DNA of 64,000 nt from positions 62,001 through 126,000 of the forward strand of contig JAUILU010000004.1 of assembly GCA_030432905.1 (NCBI GenBank). Reading direction: 5' to 3'. The position numbers were made by a program, and so were the translations under genes. This stretch comes from Phycisphaerae bacterium (GTDB taxonomy: Bacteria; Planctomycetota; Phycisphaerae; Phycisphaerales; UBA1924). A model generated the notes under the pieces. It was not told the origin of the DNA. It made no database searches and saw nothing but the letters and a program-made list of their open reading frames with translations. Position 1 is the stretch's first letter. Every line of letters begins with the position of its first letter. Shown in pieces: positions 17,476-26,072 of the stretch.

Positions 17476-18075
17476 ATGCACACCGTTACACAACAACCTG
17501 CTTTCCGTGCAACACGAAGAGGGTTCAGCTTCCTCGAAGCAGTCCTCGCCGCGGCCTTGCTCGCGATCATCGCCTCCTCGATCTTCACGGTGCTCGGCTA
17601 CGCGATGGCTTCTGACCGGACCGACACCGCCAGACTCGGAGCCGCGGAAGTCGCAAACCGTGTGCTCATCAGCTACATCGACGACTCGACCAGCATCAGA
17701 AAGCTACCCGACACCATCGACTACGGCGGCAATACATTCCGCTGGGATCTCGATGACGACTACGTCCGGATCGAAGAACCGAACCGGCAGAACCGAGTGA
17801 CCTCTGGCAAAAGCGGCGCGGTGCCGACCGCACTGGTCCGGCTCAAAGAAGTTAGAGTCACCGTTTGGCAAGACGACGGCACCATCGAGTCCCGCCAACC
17901 CGGCGCGACTCCGGGCGTTCGGCTCAACCGGCTCATCAACCCGTTCGGCTACCGCGGCGCCGACTCGACCGAACGCATCCTCGAAAGCCCGGAGCGAATC
18001 ACCGAGCTTCTGAAACACATCTCCGAGTACGAGGAGCCGGATCCAGAAGACGGGCCGCAGGGGCCAAACCCATGA
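17476..18075 (+). CDS. Type II secretion minor pseudopilin, GspI-like
   Basis: 199 residues. Prepilin motif TRRG/FSFLEAVLAAALLAII with Glu at +5. The position between gspG and a GspJ-like gene suggests a GspI role at the pseudopilus tip. The globular region is acidic and longer than typical GspI (about 120 residues), so the assignment to I rests on gene order. The frame is open upstream into gspG, but the ATG at 17476 puts the signature at the right place. It overlaps the next gene by ATGA. Confidence 0.78.
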   Translation: MHTVTQQPAFRATRRGFSFLEAVLAAALLAIIASSIFTVLGYAMASDRTDTARLGAAEVANRVLISYIDDSTSIRKLPDTIDYGGNTFRWDLDDDYVRIEEPNRQNRVTSGKSGAVPTALVRLKEVRVTVWQDDGTIESRQPGATPGVRLNRLINPFGYRGADSTERILESPERITELLKHISEYEEPDPEDGPQGPNP

Positions 18076-18905
18076 CCCGCCGAGGCTTCACACTCCTTGA
18101 GATGATGCTGTCGATGGTCGTCGGCATGCTTGTCTTGGCTACGGCGCTCGCGGTCATTCTCGCCGTCACTAGGACCGATCGCGACCTCGCGCAGCGTGCA
18201 CTCGAACAGCACGAGGTCGCGACTACTCGCGTCGCGATTAACCGGGCGCTGACCAACCTCAGACCGGCGAGGAACAACATCGTTCGTGACTTTCTTGGAA
18301 GCGACGCATCGGAAGACGCTATCAAAGCGTACTACGCCACACCCTATGCAGAACCGATTGACGGCGCGCCTTACAGATTCCAGCTCGACACCTCCATCGG
18401 CACCGCCCGGCTCGAACTCGTCAGCGACCGGGTCCCGATCGGCGCGATCGAGTCCGGCAGCGACGAAGAAAGCGATCAGCAAGCCGGCACACGCATCACG
18501 TTCGCAGACCTCGATGGCTTCCGCGGCGCGTTCGAGCTTGAACTGGCACCAGATGAAAAAGCGTATCTGCTTTGGTGGAAGCCGCTGCCTCCAAGGGACA
18601 TGCCCGATGGCGCCTGGTTCGACGAAGCCACACTGCCCGAGCCGACGCTCCTGTGCAGCCACGTCGAATCGCTTACATGGACAGCGTTCATCAAGAGCAG
18701 CAGAATCGACCGCGTCCGAGCGATCGAGTCCCAGCAGTTCCCCGCGTACGTCGAATTGGAGCTGACTACCACGGGCGGGCTCTACAACAGCTGGATGTTC
18801 GAGCTCGGCTGGACGCCCGGCCCCGAGGTCGGCGTGAACGTCGAGATCGAAGAGGACGAACCCGAGGACATCATTCCTGACGACCGATTCGGAGACGGGG
18901 CATGA
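18072..18905 (+). CDS. Type II secretion minor pseudopilin, GspJ-like
   Basis: 277 residues. It begins MTRRG/FTLLEMMLSMVVGMLVLATA, a textbook type III prepilin signal with Glu at +5. The large mostly-beta globular domain and the C-terminus rich in Asp/Glu suit GspJ, a tip-complex pseudopilin. ATGA overlaps both the preceding and following genes, so translation is coupled. Confidence 0.8.
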   Translation: MTRRGFTLLEMMLSMVVGMLVLATALAVILAVTRTDRDLAQRALEQHEVATTRVAINRALTNLRPARNNIVRDFLGSDASEDAIKAYYATPYAEPIDGAPYRFQLDTSIGTARLELVSDRVPIGAIESGSDEESDQQAGTRITFADLDGFRGAFELELAPDEKAYLLWWKPLPPRDMPDGAWFDEATLPEPTLLCSHVESLTWTAFIKSSRIDRVRAIESQQFPAYVELELTTTGGLYNSWMFELGWTPGPEVGVNVEIEEDEPEDIIPDDRFGDGA

Positions 18906-19801
18906 GGCGGGCGTTCGTCATGCCTGTGGTGATTCTGCTCGCGCTGGTCGCGAGCCTGACCGTCACGGTTGTCCTGAACCGCAACTCGCTACGCGCCAGC
19001 AGCGTGGAGGAAGAACTGCAGACCTACGTTGAGGACCACCGCCAGCGCGGCATCCGCGAGGTCATCTCGACCTGGCTCCAGTACACCGGCAGGCAGAGCA
19101 TCGAAGATATCATCGCCGACGACGGCCTCACTTTCACCCTCGACTTCTCGGGCGGGCGAACGCTGACGGTCTGGCTCTACGAGGCCCAGACAACCGCGCT
19201 GGTGAACCCATCAGGCCTCGGGCCGCTACAGCCCGACGTGACGGCCATTGGACTTCGCCAGCAGCGCGACATTGCCGAAGCCACACGTCTGGCGCTGCAA
19301 AGCATGAACCCGTCGTATGTTGCGAACCTCGGCAGGCAGGCAGGACCGCTGGCGGTCAACGCGCTGACCGCGCCGCCGGCGGTCATCGAGGCGCTGGCGA
19401 CCGGTGTTGTCGGAGACCTTGCTATCGCGCAGGCATTCGCTCGTGACTTAGTGCGTGAACGCGACTCGGGCAGCGAGCTTGAGAGGCTCCAACTGCTGGA
19501 CATGGCCCGCGATGCCGGCGTGTCCGATGATGTGCAGCCGATCCTGGCCGCGGTCTGGACTACGCAAGCGACGCTGTGGCGAATCCGTGCCGAGTTGACC
19601 GGGCCGGACGGCGCCGGAAGGGAGAAATCGATCGGCCGATACGAGGCGCTGGTCTTCATTCCACGCGAAGACGGCACCAGCTCCCTGATGAGCGGCAGCG
19701 AGCATTCCAATTCGTGGTACCTTGAATGGAACCGTCTGGACGAGGGTGTCGGCTACACTCCCGTAGGGAGCGCAAACTCAAACCAAGGAGGTCGAGGGTG
19801 A
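18902..19801 (+). CDS. Type II secretion minor pseudopilin, GspK-like
   Basis: 299 residues. N-terminal helix RRAFVMPVVILLALVASLTVTVVL has no Glu at +5, a feature that GspK family members are known for. The alpha domain expected in GspK fits NALTAPPAVIEALATGVVGDLAIAQAF, which resembles the family's segments, given here as LTAPPAVIEAL. It should cap the pseudopilus tip. It overlaps the next gene by GTGA. Confidence 0.75.
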   Translation: MRRAFVMPVVILLALVASLTVTVVLNRNSLRASSVEEELQTYVEDHRQRGIREVISTWLQYTGRQSIEDIIADDGLTFTLDFSGGRTLTVWLYEAQTTALVNPSGLGPLQPDVTAIGLRQQRDIAEATRLALQSMNPSYVANLGRQAGPLAVNALTAPPAVIEALATGVVGDLAIAQAFARDLVRERDSGSELERLQLLDMARDAGVSDDVQPILAAVWTTQATLWRIRAELTGPDGAGREKSIGRYEALVFIPREDGTSSLMSGSEHSNSWYLEWNRLDEGVGYTPVGSANSNQGGRG

Positions 19802-20532
19802 GCGGTGTCAACAGATCCGGAGCGATCAAAAAAACAAGAGTCGCACAGGTCGCGGGGCTGGCGCTGATCGCGCTGACCGCCGGCGCTGTTATCTACACGC
19901 CCGAGCTGCCCAAGGCCCAGAGCCAGCAGCCGGACGGTTTCTATGGCATCGACCCAAACGGCGAGCAAGCCAACCAGTCGAAGCCGAAACAAGAGCGATA
20001 TGCCATGGACTCCGACGAGGCTTCACGCATCGGCGACATCTTTCAGTCAGTCTCCAAGGTCGAGAAACCCACAGTCATCACGCCCAAACCAAGACCAGAC
20101 GATCCTGAAGAACCGAAAACTGTGATCGCCGAGGCTGACGGCTGGAAATACCTCGGCGGCGTGTTCGAACCGAGCATCAACTTTGCGCTCGTCGAGATAA
20201 ATGGCAGCCAGCGCATGCTCAAAGAAGGCATGAAGCTCGCCGACCTCAACGCCGAGGTCATCTCTGTCGAAGAAGGCAAAATCGAGATCAACCGCAACGG
20301 CAAACGCGAGCAGATCACACTCGCCAAGTCCAACGGTGCGCTTGTCTCGGTGAGCGACGCTTCCGAGCAAGGTGCCAAAGCAACCATTATCGCGCCTGGC
20401 CAGCAGGCCGAGAGGGACTATCTCTCCGCGAGGGAACGCCAGACACTCGGCACCGACGCTGACAAGCGCGCTGCCGAGTTCGAGCGCCGGAAACGCGAAC
20501 GCGAGAACAGACTGATAGGCATTGACCGTTGA
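19798..20532 (+). CDS. Type II secretion protein C-like membrane protein
   Basis: 244 residues. One N-terminal membrane helix (about 17-33, VAGLALIALTAGAVIY), a proline-rich linker, then a small beta domain of the HR/PDZ-like type: ALVEINGSQRMLKEGMKLAD, then AEVISVEEGKIEINRNGK. This matches GspC/PulP proteins, which link the inner-membrane platform to the secretin. Starts at GTG 19798, 4 bases inside gspK, and this is firmly supported by AAGGAGG 6 nt upstream. Placement after K rather than before D is unusual for gspC. Confidence 0.72.
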   Translation: MSGVNRSGAIKKTRVAQVAGLALIALTAGAVIYTPELPKAQSQQPDGFYGIDPNGEQANQSKPKQERYAMDSDEASRIGDIFQSVSKVEKPTVITPKPRPDDPEEPKTVIAEADGWKYLGGVFEPSINFALVEINGSQRMLKEGMKLADLNAEVISVEEGKIEINRNGKREQITLAKSNGALVSVSDASEQGAKATIIAPGQQAERDYLSARERQTLGTDADKRAAEFERRKRERENRLIGIDR

Positions 20533-22115
20533 GAGGACCGACCGTTTATCTCGAACGCGATCCCAGCGGCCAGCGACTGATCGGGATCAGGCTGATCGGT
20601 GATCAGGAAGAAGAGCGCTACAGCGTTCCCGAGGACGCCACACCGATCGAGGCGATCCGCTTCGGCGCGGAATGGATCCGCACGCGCATCGACGCCAAGT
20701 CGGGAGGCGGGATCGGCATGCTGTGCCTCGACCCCCGCGGCGCGGTGTGCTCGTGGCTCGATGTGCCCAGCAGCGAAGAGTCGGTCATTAAAGCCGCTGT
20801 CAGGCAGAAGCCATCCGGAGCGTGGGGTGACTGGTCGAGCATGCCCGCGATGGCCGGCAGCGAATCGGTCGAGTCGCTCGTCCCCGTCGGCGCTTCGAGT
20901 CTTGAGCCGCTCGGCGACAAGCCCGCCAAGCCGAGCGGCCAGGGGTTGGTGCTCAAGAGCAAGGCCGACGCATCGAACGTGCACCGCCGGGCCGCGATCC
21001 TGGCTGTAGGTGACCTGCCGGTGCGGCTCATGATCGATGCGCTCGACGAGATGAAGATCGAGGTCGGGCAGGTCACAAGCCTGTGGCACGCGATGGCGTC
21101 CGCGTGGGACCCTGCTGCCGAGGCCAAAGACAACGCCGACCCGCTCGCCTCCGGCGCAGCCGCGGTCGACACCGCGATTGTGCTGATCGAAGCCACGGGC
21201 CGGGTCCAATGGGCGTGGTCCGACACTGGCAAACTCGTCGCGTCCGGCTCGGCGATGGTCGAACAGGACGCGTTTACAGGTGATGCGAACGCGCGAACGT
21301 TCGGCTCGGGCAGGCTCGCGATGGACTGGCTCGCGTGGACTGCGCAGCTCGGCCGATCCCCGCGGCGCGTTTTCTGCCTGATCGACACCGACCACGGCTC
21401 GGCCGGCGGTTCTGGTGAGTTCGGCCAAGCGATCAGCAACATCTGGCCAAGTGCTGCGGTCGATCTCGTTCCGGTCGATGACCCGATCGTCACGACGTTC
21501 CTCAGACTCCAGGAACGCACGCCCGGGGGCAAGCCGAAGCGCCAAGTCGCAGGATCTCAGCAGATCAGCTCACTCGCAAAGCGTCCGGGCCGGGCGCACC
21601 GTGGCATGTACCGCTGGATAGCCGGGGCCATCATGATCGGCGCGATCGGGCTGGGTGTGCTGGGTTACAAAGCACGCGCATCTGGCGAAGAAGCCGCAAA
21701 AGAAGCCGCGACGATCGCCGCCACGACGAACTCGCTCATACTCAGCGAACTGGGCGAGAACGCCGACCCGGGATTCGCGGTGATCTCGCTTCAGGCCGAG
21801 CTGGATCGGCTGCGCGCCGAGGGCCAGAACACCGACGTCAGGCAAGCCTGGCCCGTGCTGCAAGCGATCGACGATGTTTCATTCTGGCTGGCCAACATGA
21901 GCGGCGTCGAGCTCGACAGTTTGCTGCTCGACCAAACCGCCAATGTCTTGAAACTCGAAGCCGACAGTACCGCGTCCGCTGAAGCGGCCCCAGATATGCT
22001 CAAGAACGCGGAACTCATCAACTGGGACGACGGCGTTATTCGCACAACAGCAAACGCAACACGCATCAGCTTCACCGGATTCTGGCGTGAAAGCCAAGAG
22101 GAGGGCGGCCAGTGA
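20529..22115 (+). CDS. Type II secretion protein L-like (PilM/GspL-type) protein
   Basis: 528 residues. The cytoplasmic region (1-355) has an actin-like/GspL appearance (AAILAVGDLPVRLMIDALDEM, AVDTAIVLIEATGRVQWAW). One membrane helix lies at about 361-382 (WIAGAIMIGAIGLGVLGY), then a periplasmic domain. GspL recruits the assembly ATPase to the membrane and pairs with GspM, encoded next. The TTG start overlaps the previous stop (TTGA); no good Shine-Dalgarno is seen, so coupling is likely. Assignment rests on order and topology. Confidence 0.7.
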   Translation: MRGPTVYLERDPSGQRLIGIRLIGDQEEERYSVPEDATPIEAIRFGAEWIRTRIDAKSGGGIGMLCLDPRGAVCSWLDVPSSEESVIKAAVRQKPSGAWGDWSSMPAMAGSESVESLVPVGASSLEPLGDKPAKPSGQGLVLKSKADASNVHRRAAILAVGDLPVRLMIDALDEMKIEVGQVTSLWHAMASAWDPAAEAKDNADPLASGAAAVDTAIVLIEATGRVQWAWSDTGKLVASGSAMVEQDAFTGDANARTFGSGRLAMDWLAWTAQLGRSPRRVFCLIDTDHGSAGGSGEFGQAISNIWPSAAVDLVPVDDPIVTTFLRLQERTPGGKPKRQVAGSQQISSLAKRPGRAHRGMYRWIAGAIMIGAIGLGVLGYKARASGEEAAKEAATIAATTNSLILSELGENADPGFAVISLQAELDRLRAEGQNTDVRQAWPVLQAIDDVSFWLANMSGVELDSLLLDQTANVLKLEADSTASAEAAPDMLKNAELINWDDGVIRTTANATRISFTGFWRESQEEGGQ

Positions 22116-22675
22116 CCCCCCTTAGCGATCAAGACCGGCTGATGATGCAGAGGCAGGCCGCGACTGCCGAACGCCGCAACAGCCCCCGTGCGCTGATCGC
22201 GTTCGCGGTGGTCGTGCTCATCGTCGCCGGCGTCTACGCGGGTCTCGGCTTCACCAAGCGGAACGCATCGATCAAATCTCTCAGCTCGGCCCAGCTGACC
22301 CAGCAGAACGTGCAGTCTCAGCTCGAGGAGCTCCGCCGGCTCCGCAACCCGGAGACGGACCGTCTTGGTCCTGTAATCCGCGATCGGATGATCAACCCGC
22401 TCTCGCTGCTGGAACAAAGCGCAGAAAAGGCAGAGATTGACTTTCCGCAGTTCGAAATGGAAAGGTCCGAATCAGACAACGGCGTAGTGCACCGAAGAAT
22501 CTTTATCTTCAGGCAGTTCACGGTCGCTGATGTCAGCGAGGTGATCCGCTGGGCGGGCCTGGTGGAGCAGGACATCGAGGGGATGCGTGTTCATAGCCTT
22601 GAGCTTTCCGTGAACAGCGACAAGCGAGGCTGGACAGTCAACATCAGTTTCTCTCGATTGGAGAAGAAGCAGTGA
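22112..22675 (+). CDS. Type II secretion protein M-like (PilO/GspM-type) protein
   Basis: 187 residues: short cytoplasmic tail, one membrane helix (about 28-47, ALIAFAVVVLIVAGVYAGL), a coiled-coil stretch and a C-terminal ferredoxin-like domain (RRIFIFRQFTVADVSEVIRW). This is the GspM/PilO layout and fits its place after the L-like gene. GTG start with GGAGGGCGG just upstream, overlapping the previous stop (GTGA). Confidence 0.7.
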   Translation: MTPLSDQDRLMMQRQAATAERRNSPRALIAFAVVVLIVAGVYAGLGFTKRNASIKSLSSAQLTQQNVQSQLEELRRLRNPETDRLGPVIRDRMINPLSLLEQSAEKAEIDFPQFEMERSESDNGVVHRRIFIFRQFTVADVSEVIRWAGLVEQDIEGMRVHSLELSVNSDKRGWTVNISFSRLEKKQ

Positions 22676-23295
22676 GCAGCAAGCGAATCGGACAACGACT
22701 CATCGTGACCTCGGCCATCGCCGCGACAACGCTCGTCGGAGTTGGCTGCCAGAACACGGGTTCCTCAACGCGTGGCCAGTCGAACCTGCCGGTCTCTGCC
22801 AGCGGCGACATCAACCGGGCCCGCGCGCTGACCGCCCAGGCCGACGACGCCTTCCGCAAGCGCGACTTCGACAAGGCCGACAAGCTCTACCGCGAATCGC
22901 TGGAGATCTTCCCGTCGCAGACCGGCGCGTGGAACAACCTCGGCAACGTGCTGATGGCTCAGCAGAACTACGTCGATGCGCAGGCCGCGTTCAACCGCGC
23001 GATCGAGCTCGAACCGGGCAGGCCCGAGCCATACACCAGCCTCGGCAGGCTCTGGCTCGAGGCGCAGTACGCCGAGGATTCGATCAAGCATTTCGACGAG
23101 GCGCTGGCGATCGACAAGCAATGGCTCCCGGCCATCCGCGGCAAGTCAGCCGCGTACCACCAGCTCTCACGCGCCACTCCCGAGTACGCCGAGATGCTCA
23201 AGAGGGCGTGGCTCATCGAGTCCGACGAGGCGTGGCTCCGGTTCTTCGACCGCGAACGCAGCCGGGTCGAGCAAGCGCTCGACTACGAAGGGTAA
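22672..23295 (+). CDS. TPR-repeat lipoprotein, last gene of the secretion operon
   Basis: 207 residues. A signal peptide ends in a lipobox (LVGVGC, Cys at about residue 26). Three TPR motifs follow: ADDAFRKRDFDKADKLYRES, GAWNNLGNVLMAQQNYVDAQ and PEPYTSLGRLWLEAQYAEDS. Placed last in the operon (GTGA overlap), it may play the part of an outer-membrane pilotin or assembly factor such as PilF, which also has TPRs; this is inference. Followed by an intrinsic terminator. Confidence 0.82.
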   Translation: MSSKRIGQRLIVTSAIAATTLVGVGCQNTGSSTRGQSNLPVSASGDINRARALTAQADDAFRKRDFDKADKLYRESLEIFPSQTGAWNNLGNVLMAQQNYVDAQAAFNRAIELEPGRPEPYTSLGRLWLEAQYAEDSIKHFDEALAIDKQWLPAIRGKSAAYHQLSRATPEYAEMLKRAWLIESDEAWLRFFDRERSRVEQALDYEG

Positions 23296-23324
23296 AGCCG
23301 CTCAATACAAAGCGCAACAACACC

Positions 23325-23363
23325 AGCCGGCCGTTCAGAGTCTGAATGGCCGGCTTTGTTTTT
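23325..23363 (+). terminator. Intrinsic terminator of the secretion operon
   Basis: AGCCGGCC (23325-23332) pairs with GGCCGGCT (23348-23355); the interior TTCAGA/TCTGAA extends the stem. A T-rich run (TTTGTTTTT) follows at once, 30 bp after the TPR gene. Confidence 0.9.
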
Positions 23364-23369
23364 CTCCGG

Positions 23370-23819
23370 CTAGCTCTTGTAAAACCGGTAGCAAGCGATA
23401 CCAGCGACTACGGCTCCGGTACCCAGCGAACCGAAGAAGATGTACATCCAGATCTTCGAGTCGTGCCCCTTAAGGCGTGAGATCATCCTCTGACCGGGCA
23501 TGAACTCAATCGCAACCAAGTCGTTGCCCTGCTCGTTCAAACTAATCTCAGGCTCGAAATTGAGCGGCACACGGTCTGCCTCTGTCCTTGGCCTGTCAAC
23601 GTGCTCATCTTCAAAGGTGTACTTCACTTCGAGCACCTCTCTGGTTCCGCTGCTTCGTCGGCTCTGAGTCCGTGTCTCGATCTGCTTCATGCTCAGCAAC
23701 CTCGCCTGAGTCTGCTCGCCGTTCATCATGTACACGATCTCGTTACACGATTTCAGCAGCGACACCAGCACTAGAACGAGCGCAATCGTGCCGAGCCTGT
23801 ACATCATTCTCTCTGACAT
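23370..23819 (-). CDS. Membrane protein of unknown function, DUF3592-like layout
   Basis: 149 residues. Two hydrophobic segments, at about 6-25 (YRLGTIALVLVLVSLLKSC) and near the C-terminus (YIFFGSLGTGAVVAGIACY), flank a soluble beta-rich region including SGTREVLEVKYTFEDEHVDR and EPEISLNEQGNDLVAIEF. This order, helix-beta domain-helix, is that of DUF3592 proteins. The start at MSERMM (23819) is preferred over longer frames because AAAGGG lies just upstream. Function is unknown. Confidence 0.68.
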   Translation of the reverse strand: MSERMMYRLGTIALVLVLVSLLKSCNEIVYMMNGEQTQARLLSMKQIETRTQSRRSSGTREVLEVKYTFEDEHVDRPRTEADRVPLNFEPEISLNEQGNDLVAIEFMPGQRMISRLKGHDSKIWMYIFFGSLGTGAVVAGIACYRFYKS

Positions 23820-23901
23820 CGCCGCCCTTTCAAAGCCGAGTAGGCACAACCATACATACTCAGCTCTGATCGCACAACAGAGCAATGGGATCTGACGGGC
23901 T

Positions 23902-25416
23902 TTACAGCAACTCAGACGCGAGGCTGGCGAGTTCTGATCGCACGGAGCTGGCCAGCGTGACGTGGCCGACGATTCCTAGCGACTTCATCTGCTCGACGGC
24001 GTAGCTCAAGCCGTTGCTCGCGCGGTCGAGATACGGGTTGTCGATCTGCCCGATGTCGCCCGTGAGCACAATCTTGGTGTCCTCGCCGACGCGGCTGATG
24101 ATCGTCTTGACCTCGTGCGGCGTCAGGTTCTGCGCCTCGTCAACAATCATGAACTGGTGCGGGATGGATCGGCCTCGGATATAGGTCAGCGGTTCGAGCA
24201 CGAGCTGGCCGCCGGCCATGAGCTGCTCGATGCGTTGCTCGGTCGAGTGGCTGTCGGCGACCTCGTGCTGGCCGCCGCGGGTCGAGAGCAGGTAGCTGAG
24301 ATTGTCAAAGATCGGCTGCATCCACGCGAAGAGCTTCTCGTCCTTGTCGCCCGGCAGGTAGCCGATGTCCCGGCCCATTGGCATGATCGGTCGTGCCACC
24401 AACAGTTTCTCGTAGCGTTCGTCGAGGAACACCTTGGCCATGCCCGCGGCGATCGCCAGCAGCGTTTTGCCAGTGCCCGCGGCGCCGAGAAGCGTGACGA
24501 GCCTGATCTCATCGTCGAGCAGCAGGTCCATCGCCATGGTCTGCTGGACGTTGCGCGCCATGATCCCGTACACGGGCTTGCGAGGCCCGGTGACCGGGAT
24601 GATCGAATCGGTCTCGGCGAGACGACCCGCGAGACGACGAGACAGGCCCGTGTGGTTCGGGTCGGATTCATCATGGAGCACGACGAACTGGTTGGTCTTG
24701 ATCTCGCGGGTGAAGGTTGAGCCGTCCGGGTTCTCGACGGTCAGGTACGGCTCGAGTTTCTGGATATCGAGCTGCTTGTCGTGGTATAGATCGTCGATCA
24801 GCTTGCCCGGCACGGTCAGATCGAAGTAGCCCGAGTAGAGGCGCTCAGCATCGACCTTCTGGTTCTCGAAGTCTTCGGTTCTGATGCCGAGTGCATCGCT
24901 CTTGATGCGGGCGCTCAGGTCCTTCGAGACGAACACCGCGGGCTCGCCGGCGAGCTTGAGCGCATAGGCAACCGCGATGATGTGGTTGTCCGGCATGTCC
25001 TTGCTGATCGCCGCGGGCCTTGCGGGGTCGGTCACATCGATGCGGATCGTGCCCGACTTGCCGTCGGCGAGGTAGGACGACGGGTTGAACTCTTGCGAGA
25101 CCGCGAGGTTGCCCCAGCTGACGCCGTCGGTGAGCTTGCCGAGCGAGCGCAAGCGGTCGAGGTGGCGGATGCACTGCCGCGCAGCACGCCCGATGTCGTC
25201 CTCGCGGCGCTTCATGTTGTCGAGCTCTTCGATCACCGGGTAGGGGATGACAACGTGGTTCTCTTCGAACACAAAGAGCGCGTTCGGGTTGTGCAGGAGG
25301 ACGTTGGTATCAAGGACGAAGTGCTTTGCCCCGGTGTTGTAGATCTCGGGCTTGGCTTCCTTGGGCGCGTCCTTGTGCGCGGCTGCGTCGGGTGCTGATT
25401 CGGGCATGCGATCCAT
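23902..25416 (-). CDS. PhoH family protein with N-terminal PIN domain
   Basis: 504 residues. The PIN ribonuclease domain (about 30-170) has HFVLDTNVLLHNP, PVIEELDNMKR and the acidic triad region DMPDNHIIAVAYAL. The PhoH ATPase domain (about 280-500) has Walker A LGAAGTGKTLLAIAA and Walker B FMIVDEAQNLTPHEVK, with RPIMPMGRDIGYLPG between. PIN-PhoH (PhoH2) proteins are RNA helicase-nucleases. The start is uncertain: ATG 25416, ATG 25407 and GTG 25431 are all in frame; GGAG is best spaced for 25407. Confidence 0.92.
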   Translation of the reverse strand: MDRMPESAPDAAAHKDAPKEAKPEIYNTGAKHFVLDTNVLLHNPNALFVFEENHVVIPYPVIEELDNMKRREDDIGRAARQCIRHLDRLRSLGKLTDGVSWGNLAVSQEFNPSSYLADGKSGTIRIDVTDPARPAAISKDMPDNHIIAVAYALKLAGEPAVFVSKDLSARIKSDALGIRTEDFENQKVDAERLYSGYFDLTVPGKLIDDLYHDKQLDIQKLEPYLTVENPDGSTFTREIKTNQFVVLHDESDPNHTGLSRRLAGRLAETDSIIPVTGPRKPVYGIMARNVQQTMAMDLLLDDEIRLVTLLGAAGTGKTLLAIAAGMAKVFLDERYEKLLVARPIMPMGRDIGYLPGDKDEKLFAWMQPIFDNLSYLLSTRGGQHEVADSHSTEQRIEQLMAGGQLVLEPLTYIRGRSIPHQFMIVDEAQNLTPHEVKTIISRVGEDTKIVLTGDIGQIDNPYLDRASNGLSYAVEQMKSLGIVGHVTLASSVRSELASLASELL

Positions 25417-25478
25417 CGCTCCATGTACCACTGGTCCCCAGTGGCCGCCGACAGAATTCGGCGGGGTGTCAGGTAGGC

Positions 25479-26057
25479 CTACTCTGGCTGGATCATACCG
25501 GAGGGCTGGCCGCTCTGACTCCCGAGCGTGCGATCGGGCGCGGAATAGGGCCAGAACGCGGCAAACGTGATGACCAGCCCCATCGCGATCGCGATGCCGG
25601 CCTTGATGAACGTCGCGGCGAACCGCCCCACCGCGGCTCCGGCGCCGGCCTTGCCCGATTCACGCCAAGTTTTTTGCTCGGTGCTGCGCTCGATAAGAAT
25701 CGCGCCCAGACCCGCGCCGACGACGCCGCCGATGATCGTACCGAGCACCGGAATCGGGATGAACACGGTGCCCGCGATCGCGCCCAAGAGACTGCCGACG
25801 AGCGCGCCGGTCATGCCCTTCTTGCTCGCGCCGCCCATCCTTGCTCCGGCGGCGGAGCTGACCAGGTCCGCGAGCTCAGCCGCGAGCACGAAACCGACCG
25901 CGGCGCCGACCACCCACCACGACATGATGTCCGGGACCGCCAGCTTCGCGACGACAACCGTGAGCAGCATGAACCATGTGCCCGGCAGGCTGATAATCGT
26001 CAGGACGATCCCCACGAGCGAACAGATTGTGATGAGTGATGCGGTGACCCAGATCAC
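25479..26057 (-). CDS. DUF456 family membrane protein
   Basis: 192 residues, GTG start with GGGAG about 9 nt upstream. SLVGIVLTIISLPGTWFMLL carries the family's LPGxW motif near the N-terminus; a Gly-rich stretch (MTGALVGSLLGAIAGTVF, then IIGGVVGAGLGAILIE) packs further helices. DUF456 proteins are small inner-membrane proteins of unknown function. It follows the next gene on the same strand with 15 bp between, so they are probably cotranscribed. Confidence 0.85.
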   Translation of the reverse strand: MIWVTASLITICSLVGIVLTIISLPGTWFMLLTVVVAKLAVPDIMSWWVVGAAVGFVLAAELADLVSSAAGARMGGASKKGMTGALVGSLLGAIAGTVFIPIPVLGTIIGGVVGAGLGAILIERSTEQKTWRESGKAGAGAAVGRFAATFIKAGIAIAMGLVITFAAFWPYSAPDRTLGSQSGQPSGMIQPE

Positions 26058-26072
26058 GCTTGGACTCCCAGA

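Noticed and set aside
25441..25470. Partial copy of the SRP RNA terminal helix (CCGCCGACAGAA) before phoH
   Set aside because: Only 12-14 bases match, it folds into its own small hairpin with TCGGCGG, and none of the SRP core is nearby; probably coincidence.
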